Origin: Anaerobacillus alkalidiazotrophicus
GTDB lineage: Bacteria > Bacillota > Bacilli > Bacillales_H > Anaerobacillaceae
DNA: 64,000 bases
Direction of reading: 5' to 3'
Assembly: GCF_001866055.1 (NCBI RefSeq)
Contig: NZ_MLQS01000023.1
Span: 1-64,000 of the forward strand
Each line of letters starts with the position of its first letter. Within the stretch, counting starts at the first letter, position 1. The notes under the pieces are model-generated. The model did no database searches and was not told where the DNA came from. It saw nothing but the letters and a program-made list of their open reading frames with translations. Position numbers and translations under genes: made by a program. Of the stretch, positions 34,702 to 43,824 are shown piece after piece.

Positions 34702-34958
34702 CTCTCCCCCTCCTTCTTGCTTTTCTTTATTTTATTATATTAAATATTACTCAATAAATGGCTACTTTAGAAATAATTGTTGTTTGAACTTATCTTTCAT
34801 GTAGTTGGGGATTTATATTAAAGATTTGAAGGTTAATTTAGCGAAAATAAATGTATATTGGAGTTAAAAGTTAAAAGAATACACTGATCAATTGTTTAGG
34901 TTTATAGATATTTATTATCGAGTTGAAGCTTTGTAAATGTACAAATTTCATCATAACT

Positions 34959-35112
34959 TTTATCCCACTCTTAAGGGGCAGTAAGACTCCCACCTCAAAA
35001 CGTAAGAAAATCGAGAAGTTTTGGTGGGGGATTAACTGCCCCTTAAGGTTCGATATAGAATAACTATCAGTGCCGGATGAAGGAAAAACCCCACTGATTG
35101 TAGTTCAGCTTT
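34959..35112 (-). repeat. Modular hairpin element, reverse orientation
   Basis: Read on the minus strand it runs from AAAGCTGAAC to AAGAGTGGGATAAA. The right hairpin is intact; the left hairpin and central module are shortened (CACTGATAGTTATTCTATATC remains, one base beyond the centre). It is the only supported feature in the gap 34702-35150 besides a terminator. Confidence 0.8.
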
Positions 35113-35121
35113 ATAAGAATC

Positions 35122-35152
35122 AAGAAAAACTTGGCTAAGCTCAAGTTTTTCT
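35122..35152 (-). terminator. Terminator of the YuiD gene
   Basis: AGAAAAACTTGAGC and GCCAAGTTTTTCTTG arms around TTA, overlapping the stop codon; one side has a mismatch. A similar AACTTGGCT hairpin ends the PTS operon at 12246. Confidence 0.7.
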
Positions 35153-35612
35153 AGTCCTTATTCTGATTTGCAAAATATGTGAACAAGCCAACTAAGAGCC
35201 CTAATACCGCTCCGCCGAACACTTCTTCTGGTTGATGTCCTAAACTTTCCTTTATTTGAATGTCTTTCTGATCATGCATCGGACCTTTTGAATCTCCGTT
35301 TAACTGATCGATTCTTTTTTCTAGTTCATTTACTTTAATCGCCGTCTGTCCGGCTTGCCTTCTAACTCCTTGCGCGTCATACATGACTATTAGACCTAGT
35401 ATTATTGATAATGCAAAGTCAAGAGATCTGATACCTAGTTTCAGTCCTATATACGTAGCTAAAGAAGTTACACCTGCTGAATGAGAACTGGGCATACCGC
35501 CAGAACTGAACATTCGATTCCAATCCCACGCGCCCGTTTTGAGGCCTTTAATAGGAACTTTCAAAAACTGTGCTAGAACAATAGCCATTAACGATGCAAT
35601 AACACCTTTCAC
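35151..35612 (-). CDS. yuiD: YuiD-like divergent PAP2 family membrane protein
   Basis: Small integral membrane protein of the DUF212/YuiD group, distantly related to PAP2 acid phosphatases. The conserved block SSGGMPSSHSAGVTSLA contains the PAP2-like SGMPSSHS motif, and MYDAQGVRRQAGQTA carries the second conserved Arg motif. The 153 residues have about four hydrophobic segments ending with VFGGAVLGLLVGLFTYF. The start is GTG behind AGGGGGAG. Substrate unknown; monocistronic. Confidence 0.9.
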   Translation of the reverse strand: MKGVIASLMAIVLAQFLKVPIKGLKTGAWDWNRMFSSGGMPSSHSAGVTSLATYIGLKLGIRSLDFALSIILGLIVMYDAQGVRRQAGQTAIKVNELEKRIDQLNGDSKGPMHDQKDIQIKESLGHQPEEVFGGAVLGLLVGLFTYFANQNKD

Positions 35613-35876
35613 AAAAAACTCCCCCTAAAAAAACTACATAATCGTTTAGTTAGGTTTCGATATTTTTAGCATTTTTATTCTCGTATAACTCATATTAAAA
35701 GCTAATAAAAGTTTCAAGAGAGCTACAACCATTTATTCGTATCATAAATGTTTTCTCCATTAGGATTTTATTTTAAAAATAAAATCCTTTAATTTGTAAG
35801 ATAAGTCTTTGGTGATTCGAAAATCTGAGCTATATTTCTCCCTTAATTAAGTTGGTAAATCTTAGTTTTTCAACAC

Positions 35877-36030
35877 AAGAAAAGCGCAAGGCGCCCACCT
35901 ATTGGCGACAAACACTGGAAGGTCGGCAAGAAGCGGTCTGCTCTTTGACCGCAATTGACGATCTGAAGTGTTCAAGTCGATGCCGCTGAAGCTAGACAGT
36001 TTCCAAGTTAGAAATTTATAAATTCTGATT
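35877..36030. repeat. Short-form Bacillaceae GCGCAAGCGCC repeat (154 bp)
   Basis: Starts AAGAAAAGCGCAAGGCGCCC and ends GCTAGACAGTTTCCAAGTT plus AGAAATTTATAAATTCTGAT. The last 30 bases are identical to the end of the copy at 63231-63490. The remaining bases of the gap 35613-36074 hold the YuiD leader and nothing else recognisable. Confidence 0.8.
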
Positions 36031-36040
36031 ATGTAAAATA

Positions 36041-36060
36041 TGCTCCCTATTTAGGGAGCA
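36041..36060 (-). terminator. Hairpin after the YhfH gene
   Basis: TGCTCCCT and AGGGAGCA pair around a four-base loop. On the minus strand it is followed by TATTTTAC, a weak T tract, so termination is plausible but not strong. Confidence 0.6.
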
Positions 36061-36074
36061 CTCTATATTTTCTA

Positions 36075-36212
36075 TTATTTATTTTCTTCAGCTTCACATT
36101 TTTCACACTTATGTGTATAACAATCATGCATTTCATTCACTTCTTGTTGGCAATTTGAGCATAATTTCGGTGGTAAATTCTTAAAAAATTCAACTGCCGA
36201 TTGTATGGCCAT
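36075..36212 (-). CDS. yhfH: YhfH-family small zinc-ribbon protein (45 aa)
   Basis: Too short for ordinary gene finding but well supported. GGAGG lies eight bases before the ATG, and the peptide starts MAIQSAVEFFKNLPPKLCSN, the hallmark of YhfH proteins. Four cysteines in two pairs (CSNC at 18-21 and CEKC at 36-39, plus Cys31) look like a zinc ribbon. Relatives are small proteins found throughout Bacillus; function is unknown. A hairpin follows the stop. Confidence 0.8.
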   Translation of the reverse strand: MAIQSAVEFFKNLPPKLCSNCQQEVNEMHDCYTHKCEKCEAEENK

Positions 36213-36360
36213 TATCATTACCTCCGTTCATATTAATTGTTATATAACAATTATACTAAAACTAAAATTGTATAACAATATTTATTTTCTGACTATTTCG
36301 AACTTTTTTTGTAAATGGCTTTCTACTACACTAATATTAAGTATAATTAATAATAACATT

Positions 36361-36400
36361 GGAAAAGGAGTATGAATTTGTTAATCATACTCCTTTTCCA
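36361..36400 (-). terminator. Terminator of cheV
   Basis: GGAAAAGGAGTATGA and TCATACTCCTTTTCC form a perfect 15-bp stem with a loop of about ten bases, 48 bases beyond the cheV stop. The T tract is inside the stem end. Confidence 0.75.
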
Positions 36401-36447
36401 ATATTATTTTAAAACTCTCGTAAGTAGATTTTTCAAAATTCCTACTC

Positions 36448-37353
36448 TTACGCTAATAACTTGTCGATGTTTTCGACTAAATTTACAATTTCAGGTTTAC
36501 TAACTTGTGCATTAGCACCTACTCGATCACCTTTATGGTATAAATCTCCAGTAATCAATGAGCTAAAAATAACGACCGGTATATCTTTCAGTAATATATC
36601 ATCTTTAATGCGTTTTGTTAAATGGTGTCCATCCATTTTCGGCATTTCAATATCGGAAATTATCACATCTGGCAATTGAGTGAACAATTTTTCTTTCCCT
36701 ATCTTCTCCAAATGATCCCAAGCAAGTTTCCCATCTTCAAAAAATTGTAGATTCTCGTACCCTGCAGTCACTAACGTATCTTCAAGTAATCTTCGTAAGA
36801 TTGGTGAATCTTCTACGATCATTACTTTTTTATATGAGCGTTCACGTGATCCCATTGTTTTAATTTCTTCCTTATTTATACCTGAACTAGGACTAATATC
36901 AACTAGAATTTTTTCATAATCTAATAGTAAGATCATATTATCTTCCATTTTTATAACACCAATTGTTGACCCTTCTAATCCTTGTGAAAGTTTAGTAGGC
37001 TTCTCGATTTGTTCCCATGAAATTCGATGAATTCTTGATACATTATGTACATGAAAAGCAACCTTCATTTTATTCAATTCTGCAACGATAAGTTTATCTT
37101 GCTCAGGAGACTCTGATGGAGGAAAGCCGATGACTTTAGCTAAATTAACAACTGGTAGCACTTCGTCTCGAAGTCTAATAATTCCCTCAACATTAGGATG
37201 ACCATTAGGCATTTTTGTAACAGGTAAAGGATTAATAATTTCTCGTACTTTCATTACATTTATTCCAAAAACACCTTGACCAATAGAAAATACAATGACC
37301 TCTAATTCATTCGTTCCACTCTCTAATAAAATTCCTTTAGGATCGTTAGACAT
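36448..37353 (-). CDS. cheV: Chemotaxis coupling protein CheV
   Basis: Adaptor joining chemoreceptors to CheA, combined with an adaptation response regulator. Residues 15-155 are a CheW domain (VFSIGQGVFGINVMKVREI, GIIRLRDEVLPVVNL). Residues 175-300 are a receiver domain with VMIVEDSPILRRLL (acidic pair), phosphorylation site Asp234 in IISDIEMPKMDG, and the Lys in QVSKPEI. Length 301 equals B. subtilis CheV. GAGGAGG precedes the ATG. It indicates a motile organism. Monocistronic. Confidence 0.95.
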   Translation of the reverse strand: MSNDPKGILLESGTNELEVIVFSIGQGVFGINVMKVREIINPLPVTKMPNGHPNVEGIIRLRDEVLPVVNLAKVIGFPPSESPEQDKLIVAELNKMKVAFHVHNVSRIHRISWEQIEKPTKLSQGLEGSTIGVIKMEDNMILLLDYEKILVDISPSSGINKEEIKTMGSRERSYKKVMIVEDSPILRRLLEDTLVTAGYENLQFFEDGKLAWDHLEKIGKEKLFTQLPDVIISDIEMPKMDGHHLTKRIKDDILLKDIPVVIFSSLITGDLYHKGDRVGANAQVSKPEIVNLVENIDKLLA

Positions 37354-37464
37354 GATCTCATTTCCTCCTCATTCTAAAGCAACACTAATTCAAAATATTG
37401 AATAGATTCTTAGTGCTCATTTATTGTAAACATTCACTTACAAATATAATATTATACCACAAAC

Positions 37465-37506
37465 TAGCTATATCTAGGTAAACCAAGCCTCTACTAGATA
37501 TAGCTA
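37465..37506. other. Perfect 13-bp inverted repeat after ilvA
   Basis: TAGCTATATCTAG (37465-37477) and CTAGATATAGCTA (37494-37506) enclose a 16-base loop. No clear T tract follows on the minus strand. It lies 36 bases beyond the ilvA stop and could act as its 3' stabiliser or be related to the TATCTAG palindrome family. Confidence 0.55.
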
Positions 37507-37541
37507 AGTTGTACAGTTAAACCTTTAAGAGTTTCATTCTC

Positions 37542-38792
37542 TTAGATCAAAAGATTAAATAAATTCTCATCTCTGTTTACTTCGATAAACTCGATTTCAT
37601 GGTCTCTCATTCGAAGAAGTAAACCTTTGTAGTCTTCACTTCTTTTTAATTCGATACCAACAAGAGCTGGTCCATCATCTTTGTTATTTTTTTTCGCATA
37701 TTCAAAGCGAATAATATCATCATCCGGACCTAACACTTTATCTAAAAATTCTCGTAAAGCCCCAGCGCGTTGTGGAAAGTTAATCACAAAGTAGTGTTGT
37801 AAACCTTCATAAATAAGGGACCGTTCTTTAATCTCCTGCATCCGCCCTATATCATTATTACCACCACTTATCACACAAACAACATTTTTTCCTTTTATCT
37901 CTTCTTTATAAAATTGTAGAGCTGATATCGGCAGTGCTCCAGCTGGCTCTGCAACAATTGCATTTTCATTATAGAGCTCTAAAATGGTTGTACAAATCTT
38001 TCCTTCAGGAACAATAATCACATCATCTAATAGGGAATGACATATTGAGAACGGAAGCTCACCAACTTTTTTCACAGCAGCTCCATCCACAAATTTATCA
38101 ATTTTTTTTAGTGGAACGACTTCACCTTTTTCAAGTGACTTTTTCATTGCTGGAGCCCCTTCAGGCTCTACTCCAATAATTTTCGTCGAAGGACTAACCC
38201 CTTTGATATAGGTCCCAACTCCGGAGGATAAGCCACCTCCACCAATCGACATAAGTAAATAATCGATAGGCTCGTCCATGTCATCCATTATTTCCATTCC
38301 AATTGTCCCTTGCCCTGCAATAATTCTCTTATCGTCAAAAGGATGAATAAATGTTTTGTTATTTGCAACGCAATATTCCATTGCTTCGGCAAATGCATCA
38401 TCGAACGTGTCACCACATAAAACAACTTCGACAAATTCACCACCAAAACGCTTTACTTGCGTAACTTTTTGCCTTGGTGTCGTTTTAGGCATAAATATCT
38501 TACCGAAAGTACCTAAATGTTTACATGAATAGGCAACACCTTGAGCGTGATTACCTGCACTTGCACAAACTACACCATTTTCAAGTTCTTCTTTTGTTAA
38601 GCTTTGAATAAGATGAAAAGCACCACGAATTTTAAATGATCGGACTACTTGTAAGTCCTCTCTTTTCAAAAATACATTACATCCATATCGTTCAGATAAT
38701 ACTGCGTTATACTGTAAAGGAGTATGAACAACTACATCCTTTAAACTATGATGTGCTATGACTATGTCTTGTATCATTACTTTGGTATCCAT
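37542..38792 (-). CDS. ilvA: Threonine dehydratase, biosynthetic (IlvA)
   Basis: PLP-dependent threonine ammonia-lyase converting threonine to 2-oxobutanoate for isoleucine synthesis. Lys54 in RSFKIRGAF is the PLP lysine; GGGGLSSG binds the phosphate, and SAGNHAQGVA is present. The C-terminal 90 residues (from YFVINFPQRAGALREFLD) form a single ACT-like regulatory domain, as in the 420-residue B. subtilis enzyme, for feedback by isoleucine. GGAAGGA precedes the ATG. I looked for a T-box leader upstream and found none. Monocistronic. Confidence 0.95.
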   Translation of the reverse strand: MDTKVMIQDIVIAHHSLKDVVVHTPLQYNAVLSERYGCNVFLKREDLQVVRSFKIRGAFHLIQSLTKEELENGVVCASAGNHAQGVAYSCKHLGTFGKIFMPKTTPRQKVTQVKRFGGEFVEVVLCGDTFDDAFAEAMEYCVANNKTFIHPFDDKRIIAGQGTIGMEIMDDMDEPIDYLLMSIGGGGLSSGVGTYIKGVSPSTKIIGVEPEGAPAMKKSLEKGEVVPLKKIDKFVDGAAVKKVGELPFSICHSLLDDVIIVPEGKICTTILELYNENAIVAEPAGALPISALQFYKEEIKGKNVVCVISGGNNDIGRMQEIKERSLIYEGLQHYFVINFPQRAGALREFLDKVLGPDDDIIRFEYAKKNNKDDGPALVGIELKRSEDYKGLLLRMRDHEIEFIEVNRDENLFNLLI

Positions 38793-38949
38793 TTTAAATC
38801 CTTCCTAATTTCATTATACAAAAAATTGTTATTTTTCATTGATTTATTCATTATAGCATGTTTTTTATCGATTAAAGTCGTTATATCTAATATCAATTAT
38901 TAATTTTATCATTCAATTAACAATTCGTAAAAATATATTCACAATAAAG

Positions 38950-39122
38950 CTTAACGTGAACTGTGTACGCCCCCCCTCGTCTACCCTTCTTCACCAATTC
39001 TTAAAGTTATGAGGTTGCGTCTTACTGTGCATTAAATAATATTGAACTACTCACCGCTTAACGCCTTTAAGGTCGTTTGAAGCGGGAGATTCCTAAGAAC
39101 ACCAGCGTAACCGACTAGTTTA
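38950..39122. mobile_element. IS200/IS605-type right end with scar of the tnpB-associated RNA, beside a decayed hairpin element
   Basis: Beyond the tnpB stop (minus strand) come GGAATCTCCCGCTTC, then AAGCGGTGAGTAGTTCAA ending at 39042; CCGCTT/AAGCGG pair as a hairpin. This GC hairpin followed by GAGTAGTTCAA is a common right-end pattern of tnpB-carrying elements, where the guide RNA scaffold ends. Next to it (38950-39040) AAAGCTTAACGTGAACTG and TTATGAGGTTGCGTCTTACTG look like a strongly decayed copy of the modular hairpin element. The remaining 38793-38950 is the AT-rich ilvA leader. Confidence 0.55.
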
Positions 39123-39452
39123 TTAGGCTTGCCCCGTAGTTCCTACGGTTAGAAGCCTTATTGCTTTACTTTTAAGGTTTTGTCCTGCGTTACTATCTCG
39201 ATCGTGATGTGTGCCACAAGAAGGACAGTTCCACTCACGAAGGTTAAGATTCTTAACGACTTTATTTTGATAGCCACAGCACGAACACAGTTGACTCGAA
39301 GCAAATGTTTTGGATACAACAACTACTTGTTTGCCATACCAAATCGCTTTGGATTCAAGCATCGTTTTTAAATTGTGACCAAGATGATCGAAAGGAACTC
39401 TCGTTCTTATTATATCGTAATTAGGAAAGTTTTGGCTACGGCCAACCGACAT
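39123..39452 (-). pseudogene. tnpB: TnpB (IS200/IS605 family) C-terminal remnant
   Basis: About 85 residues match the C terminus of IS605-family Tnp[22 protein letters not shown], the zinc ribbon CSCCG...CPSCG, and [12 protein letters not shown] with the last RuvC-like catalytic Asp, ending in [10 protein letters not shown]. The first 25 residues do not fit TnpB and the remaining 280 or so residues are missing, so an internal deletion has removed the nuclease core. No tnpA transposase gene is present. It is not expected to cut DNA. The right end of the element follows the stop. Confidence 0.85.
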
Positions 39453-39526
39453 TCATCTCCCACCTACTCATTGGGCTAGTCCCTTCACATTCCTTGAGTT
39501 GGAGCTCTTCTGTCATAAATGATAAA

Positions 39527-39571
39527 ATAAAAACCATTAGCAGCATTTATCAATGCAACTGATGGTTTTTA
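39527..39571 (-). terminator. Terminator of the downstream ABC transporter operon
   Basis: AAAAACCAT and ATGGTTTTT arms with inner TAGCAGCA/TGCAACTG pairing, followed on the minus strand by TTTTTATTTT. It lies about 60 bases beyond the permease stop at 39634. Confidence 0.75.
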
Positions 39572-39633
39572 AGCATTAATCATTTTACAATACGATTAGC
39601 TATTTCGCCACACCTTTTGTTTTTACTTTTTAT

Positions 39634-40434
39634 TTACGCTTCAACTTTATTATCTAAAAGCCAAGAAGAAATGAATAAAACAGCCACTACAACAACTATA
39701 TCAACAACTGTCGTACCAATATAGAGCACTGCTTCTGTAGCTGCTTCCATGTCCAAAGTCGGATCTCCACCGATTTCATCAATATGGATGATGAATGAAT
39801 TCATTATCGTATCAGTATTTAAAATGACTCCCCATTCTGTAATCCCTTTATATATTACCGTTTCTTGAAAACGAGACCAAAGCCACCCTGCTCCTAATGT
39901 AATAGCAACACCTATTAACCAGCCCCACTTTCGAATTGATTTCGACATCATAAAAATGAATGTTGAAACTGCACCGAATTGAAGTGAACCTACAAAAATA
40001 CCAAAGAAAAGGATCCACCAAAAAGACTGATATTGTTCAAATAAAAATTGTGGAATTGTTGGATCTGAGAACTTTCCTGAACTTTGCTTTAGCAAAAAAT
40101 ATATAATCATAAATGTTGTCAGCAATGAAACGAAAAGCTGGGTGGTAGCAGCTAAAAATTTTGCAGATAATAATTCCCAACCAGTTCTTGGGATATTCAA
40201 CCAAAAAAACGATGTTTTCTGTTTCCACTCTAACCTCAGAGAATCTATCATCGCAAAAAACAAGTAAAATAAATGTAAGATAATTAAAGGTATTGTTAAC
40301 ATGATAAACATTGGGCTGTATCTTTCAATAAGAACATAAAACAACACAGCTACCATAAGTAAGAAAATAATGTTCAAAAGGAACTTTGTTTTGGTTAATC
40401 GGATTTCCTTTTTATACAAGGTCAACCAACTCAT
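39634..40434 (-). CDS. ABC transporter permease (YtrC/D-like)
   Basis: Membrane subunit of an ABC exporter, 266 residues with six hydrophobic segments (about 18-36, 42-60, 92-115, 135-158, 172-190, 240-258). It shows no sequence motif specific enough to name a substrate. Its ATG overlaps the stop of the ATP-binding gene by four bases (ATGA) and has GAGGTG upstream. It belongs to the three-gene operon with the GntR regulator; such YtrA-controlled systems often respond to cell-envelope stress. Confidence 0.8.
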   Translation of the reverse strand: MSWLTLYKKEIRLTKTKFLLNIIFLLMVAVLFYVLIERYSPMFIMLTIPLIILHLFYLFFAMIDSLRLEWKQKTSFFWLNIPRTGWELLSAKFLAATTQLFVSLLTTFMIIYFLLKQSSGKFSDPTIPQFLFEQYQSFWWILFFGIFVGSLQFGAVSTFIFMMSKSIRKWGWLIGVAITLGAGWLWSRFQETVIYKGITEWGVILNTDTIMNSFIIHIDEIGGDPTLDMEAATEAVLYIGTTVVDIVVVVAVLFISSWLLDNKVEA

Positions 40435-41129
40435 CGTAACACCTCTTTCATTGCGTCTAACACGCTCTGCCCTTTTTTCTCTCTCAAATCTTCTACCTTT
40501 TCAGATAACATTATTTCTCCATCTCGTACTAATACTACATAATCTAATAGGGGTTCTATTTCTGTTACTTCATGCGTTGAAATTAGTAACGTCTGTTCTT
40601 CCATTTCCACATACCTAGCAATCATCTTTATTATGTCTTCTCTAACAAGCGGGTCTAACCCTGATAAAGGTTCATCCATGATAAGTAATGGAGCTTTTCT
40701 TGCTAAAGTAATGGCAATTTTCACTCTAGCTCGGTTACCCTTCGAGAGGCTCCCAACCTTTTTTTGTTGATCTACATTAAGAGTTTCAATAATTTCTATT
40801 GCTTTTTTTTGATCGAAGTCATCAAAAACATCGCTTGATAAAGCAATTGTCTCACTTACTGTAAAAAATTCATAGAGTGAATCAACCTCTGCAAGAAATG
40901 CTACTTTTTTCCCTATCAATCTCGTAACATTCTCTCCACATACAGTAATTTCACCTGAAGTCTTTTTTAATAATCCCGCTGTAAGCTTTAATAACGTTGA
41001 TTTTCCACTTCCGTTTGATCCAACTAAACCTATAATTCCACCTTTTGGTATTTGAAGACTGACATTGTTTAATGCTATTGTTAACCCATACTTTTTAAAA
41101 ACATCCGAGAATGTAATAATTTTTTCCAT
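40431..41129 (-). CDS. ABC transporter ATP-binding protein
   Basis: Cytoplasmic ATPase subunit (232 residues). Walker A is GSNGSGKST, the signature is LSKGNRARVKIA (a YtrB-like variant of LSGGQ), Walker B is LLIMDEPLSGLDP and the H-loop is ISTHEVTEIE. This matches the ATPase subunits found downstream of YtrA-type regulators. AGAGGTG lies upstream of the ATG. It sits 13 bases after the regulator gene and overlaps the permease gene. Confidence 0.92.
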   Translation of the reverse strand: MEKIITFSDVFKKYGLTIALNNVSLQIPKGGIIGLVGSNGSGKSTLLKLTAGLLKKTSGEITVCGENVTRLIGKKVAFLAEVDSLYEFFTVSETIALSSDVFDDFDQKKAIEIIETLNVDQQKKVGSLSKGNRARVKIAITLARKAPLLIMDEPLSGLDPLVREDIIKMIARYVEMEEQTLLISTHEVTEIEPLLDYVVLVRDGEIMLSEKVEDLREKKGQSVLDAMKEVLR

Positions 41130-41142
41130 GTTTTCACCTCTA

Positions 41143-41520
41143 TCACAACGACTTTTTAAGGGCTACACTCACTTGTTCAATGATTTCTTCCTCAGTAAAA
41201 CCATTATTTTTCATATAAGTAACAAACTTACCAACATATTGTTCCGAGATCTCTGAACGCAGTCGTTTAATTATTGTCTTATCCTCTGTCACAAAAGATC
41301 CTTGGCCTCTTTTCGCCACAACTACTTGTAACCTTTCCATTTCAGCATATGTCCTTTGAACAGTATTTGGGTTCACTCCAACTTCTACTGCAGTTTCTCT
41401 AACTGATGGTAATTTTTCACCTGGTTCTATAGAACCGTTACATATTTGTTGGAAAAAGTAGTCCATTAACTGTAAATATATTGGCTTTGAATTGTCAAAG
41501 GATACATTCATACAATACAC
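41143..41520 (-). CDS. GntR-family regulator, YtrA subfamily
   Basis: Short GntR-type repressor of about 125 residues: a winged helix-turn-helix (PIYLQLMDYFFQQICNGSIEPGEKLPSVRETAVEVGVNPNTVQRTYAEME) followed by a brief C-terminal dimerisation helix, the YtrA layout without a ligand domain. AAGGAGGT lies three bases before GTG 41520 and 12 before ATG 41511, so either start is possible. It is first in the operon with the ABC genes and probably represses it, as YtrA does for ytrABCDEF in B. subtilis. An inducer is not apparent. Confidence 0.9.
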   Translation of the reverse strand: MYCMNVSFDNSKPIYLQLMDYFFQQICNGSIEPGEKLPSVRETAVEVGVNPNTVQRTYAEMERLQVVVAKRGQGSFVTEDKTIIKRLRSEISEQYVGKFVTYMKNNGFTEEEIIEQVSVALKKSL

Positions 41521-41657
41521 AATACCTCCTTTTTAAGGGAACTAACTTTGGTGAAAAATACTTATCACGTTCCCGTTTACCACCTATTTTCAAAGAGAAA
41601 CTTTCTGATAAGTATCCATGTAACCTTTTAGCTAATCTGCTTTATTTTACCATATTG

Positions 41658-42608
41658 TTACGCAGCAACATCTCGTTTTTTGAAAATTAACAAAGATAAT
41701 GTATTAAAGAGAATAAAATAAAAAACTAACACCATGACTGAAAATTGAAAAGTCATTCCTTCTACAATCGGTGTACCTTCAATATATTGAGCAAGATATG
41801 TGTTAGCAAATAATATATATTTTACCCATTCATATTGACTAAGTACGTGAACAAGTTGGGTCCCTGTAAACATTAAAAATAAAGCTAATCCTATGGCTAG
41901 AGAGCTGCTTCGAAATACTGTTGAGATCATGAAGGCGAACGTCACCATCATTAATAATTCAACACTTGTTAAACTATATAACATTAATAATTGACTAAAC
42001 ATGTTTCGTTCAAGTACTTCTCCTTGTGCAAAGTACAAGTATGGTTGAGTGATTGTTGACATTCCAAATAAAATTCCACCAATAATAAATGAAAATAAAA
42101 ATAATCCTAGCAGCATTAATAATGCGAACAAAAATGTTGCTACATATTTAGATAGCAGGATTTTTGTTCTTGATACAGGACGGATTAACAATAATTTAAT
42201 CGTTCCCCAGGAAAATTCACCTGCCACAATACCCGCTGCAACAATAATCGTAAACATCGTAATGATGCTGATTAGATTTACAGTCGAAGTCATATATCCC
42301 CAAAAGCTTTTAGTCTCAATCGGGGGAATATCGTGGGCGAGTCGATATTCATTTAAAGTAATATCTTTTTCATACCTCTCTAGTACTGGTTTTGGCATCG
42401 TAGTATCATTAATAACTGTCTGCATGTTCATATTCTCAAGCATTAATGCTTCTTGCCATGTATCATGTGCAGGATCTTCTAAAATAAATTTTGTAAATAA
42501 ACCAATAATGAGCAAAATTGAAATCAAAATGCCAAACATTACCCAAGTTCCTAAACGAAAGTAAATTTTCATATTTTCATTTTGCACAAGTCGTAGTAAG
42601 TTAGACAT
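41658..42608 (-). CDS. ABC-2 type transporter permease
   Basis: Membrane subunit of an ABC-2 exporter, 316 residues. After a short cytoplasmic start there is one hydrophobic segment (about 20-42), a large extracytoplasmic loop of roughly 75 residues, and five further segments, with the conserved EFSWGTIKLLLIRPVSR after the second, typical of ABC-2/BcrB-like permeases. ATG 42608 is preferred because AGGTGG lies eight bases upstream. It overlaps the ATPase gene by eight bases. Substrate unknown; bacitracin-type or other peptide export is possible. Confidence 0.85.
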   Translation of the reverse strand: MSNLLRLVQNENMKIYFRLGTWVMFGILISILLIIGLFTKFILEDPAHDTWQEALMLENMNMQTVINDTTMPKPVLERYEKDITLNEYRLAHDIPPIETKSFWGYMTSTVNLISIITMFTIIVAAGIVAGEFSWGTIKLLLIRPVSRTKILLSKYVATFLFALLMLLGLFLFSFIIGGILFGMSTITQPYLYFAQGEVLERNMFSQLLMLYSLTSVELLMMVTFAFMISTVFRSSSLAIGLALFLMFTGTQLVHVLSQYEWVKYILFANTYLAQYIEGTPIVEGMTFQFSVMVLVFYFILFNTLSLLIFKKRDVAA

Positions 42609-43524
42609 TTTGTTCACCACCTGTCACTTCTAAAAATTTCTCCTCTAAAGATTTTGCTGTATTTGAAATGCTGTAAACTTTTACATTATTATTAACGAAC
42701 ACTTGATTGACTTGTGGTATCCTTTCCTTCTCTAACGTAATTTCAATGAACTCCCCAGTATCTTTAACTAAATAGTTTGGAAAGTTTTCCTTTATTACTT
42801 GTGATGCTACTTTTGTGTTATGGACTTCAAAACGTACGACAAGCTCTTTCTCACCATTAATAAACTCATTAACTGTTTGAACACCAATTAATTTTCCATT
42901 TTGAATAATTCCGATTCTATCGCACATTAATTCCATTTCTGATAACAAGTGGCTAGATACGATGACGCTTAGTCCTTCAACCCTAGCTAATTTTCTTAAA
43001 TAGTCACGAATTTCCCTTATCCCTGCAGGGTCTAAACCGTTCGTTGGTTCATCTAAAATTAATACTGATGGTGAATGTAAAAGGGCTTGCGCTAAACCTA
43101 AGCGCTGTCTCATCCCCAATGAGTATGTTTTTACCTTTTCATGAATTCGACTACTGAGCCCAACGAGATTTACTACTTCATTAATTCTTTCTTTACTTAC
43201 GCCATCGACCATACGTGCATAATGAACTAAATTTTGATATCCAGATAAAAACTTATACATCTCTGGATTTTCTACAATTGCTCCAATTTCTGAAATGGCA
43301 CCCTCAAAATCTTTAACCACATTTTTCCCCTTAATAAGCACTTCACCTTCAGTTATTGAGATTAAGCCAACTAACATTCGAATTGTCGTTGTTTTTCCAG
43401 CACCATTTGGTCCTAAAAAACCAAAAACCTCACCAGGATAAATATCAAAGCTTAGATCATCAATAATTTTCTTGCCTTTTATTTTCTTCGTAACATTTTT
43501 TATTGAAACAACAGGTGTTAACAA
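42601..43524 (-). CDS. ABC transporter ATP-binding protein (BcrA-like)
   Basis: ATPase subunit of an ABC-2 exporter, 307 residues. Walker A is GPNGAGKTT, the signature is YSLGMRQRLGLAQ, Walker B is VLILDEPTNGLDPAG, and the H-loop is VSSHLLSEME. The C-terminal 80 residues form the accessory domain usual in BcrA/CcmA-type ATPases. The start is TTG 43524, which has GGAGGGG seven bases upstream; a TTG at 43548 would include that site. Paired with the permease at 41658. Confidence 0.92.
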   Translation of the reverse strand: MLTPVVSIKNVTKKIKGKKIIDDLSFDIYPGEVFGFLGPNGAGKTTTIRMLVGLISITEGEVLIKGKNVVKDFEGAISEIGAIVENPEMYKFLSGYQNLVHYARMVDGVSKERINEVVNLVGLSSRIHEKVKTYSLGMRQRLGLAQALLHSPSVLILDEPTNGLDPAGIREIRDYLRKLARVEGLSVIVSSHLLSEMELMCDRIGIIQNGKLIGVQTVNEFINGEKELVVRFEVHNTKVASQVIKENFPNYLVKDTGEFIEITLEKERIPQVNQVFVNNNVKVYSISNTAKSLEEKFLEVTGGEQNV

Positions 43525-43765
43525 GTAATATCCCCTCCATAAGTACAATCACACCGCACCTGTGATCTACTGTATTAATTTAATAATACACCGACACAAG
43601 GGATAATGTCAATCTAAACATAATAATATCCAAATATTAGTGAATTTATTGTGAACGAGTTAATAATTTTGTAACTCTTTATAATAACGCTTAATCTAGT
43701 TTAAACTTATAGTGAATTTCTCTTATACTGATTAACCAAAAAAGTCTTTTTTGTCTTGATCGTAT

Positions 43766-43806
43766 AAAAAAGAAGGCTTTGCCAAATTAGCAAAAGCCTT
43801 CTTTTA
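43766..43806. terminator. Bidirectional-looking terminator hairpin
   Basis: AAAAGAAGGCTTTGC pairs with GCAAAAGCCTTCTTTT around a short loop (43766-43806). A and T runs on both sides. It lies in the gap 43525-43918, oriented so it could protect either neighbour; neither adjacent gene ends right next to it. Confidence 0.75.
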
Positions 43807-43824
43807 TTCTCGCCCCTAAGAAAA

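Noticed and set aside
38793..38950. T-box leader upstream of ilvA
   Set aside because: No T-box sequence and no specifier stem; the region is plain AT-rich DNA with no terminator.
39123..39452. Functional TnpB or a compact guide-RNA nuclease
   Set aside because: Most of the RuvC-like core is deleted; only the last catalytic Asp and the zinc ribbon remain.
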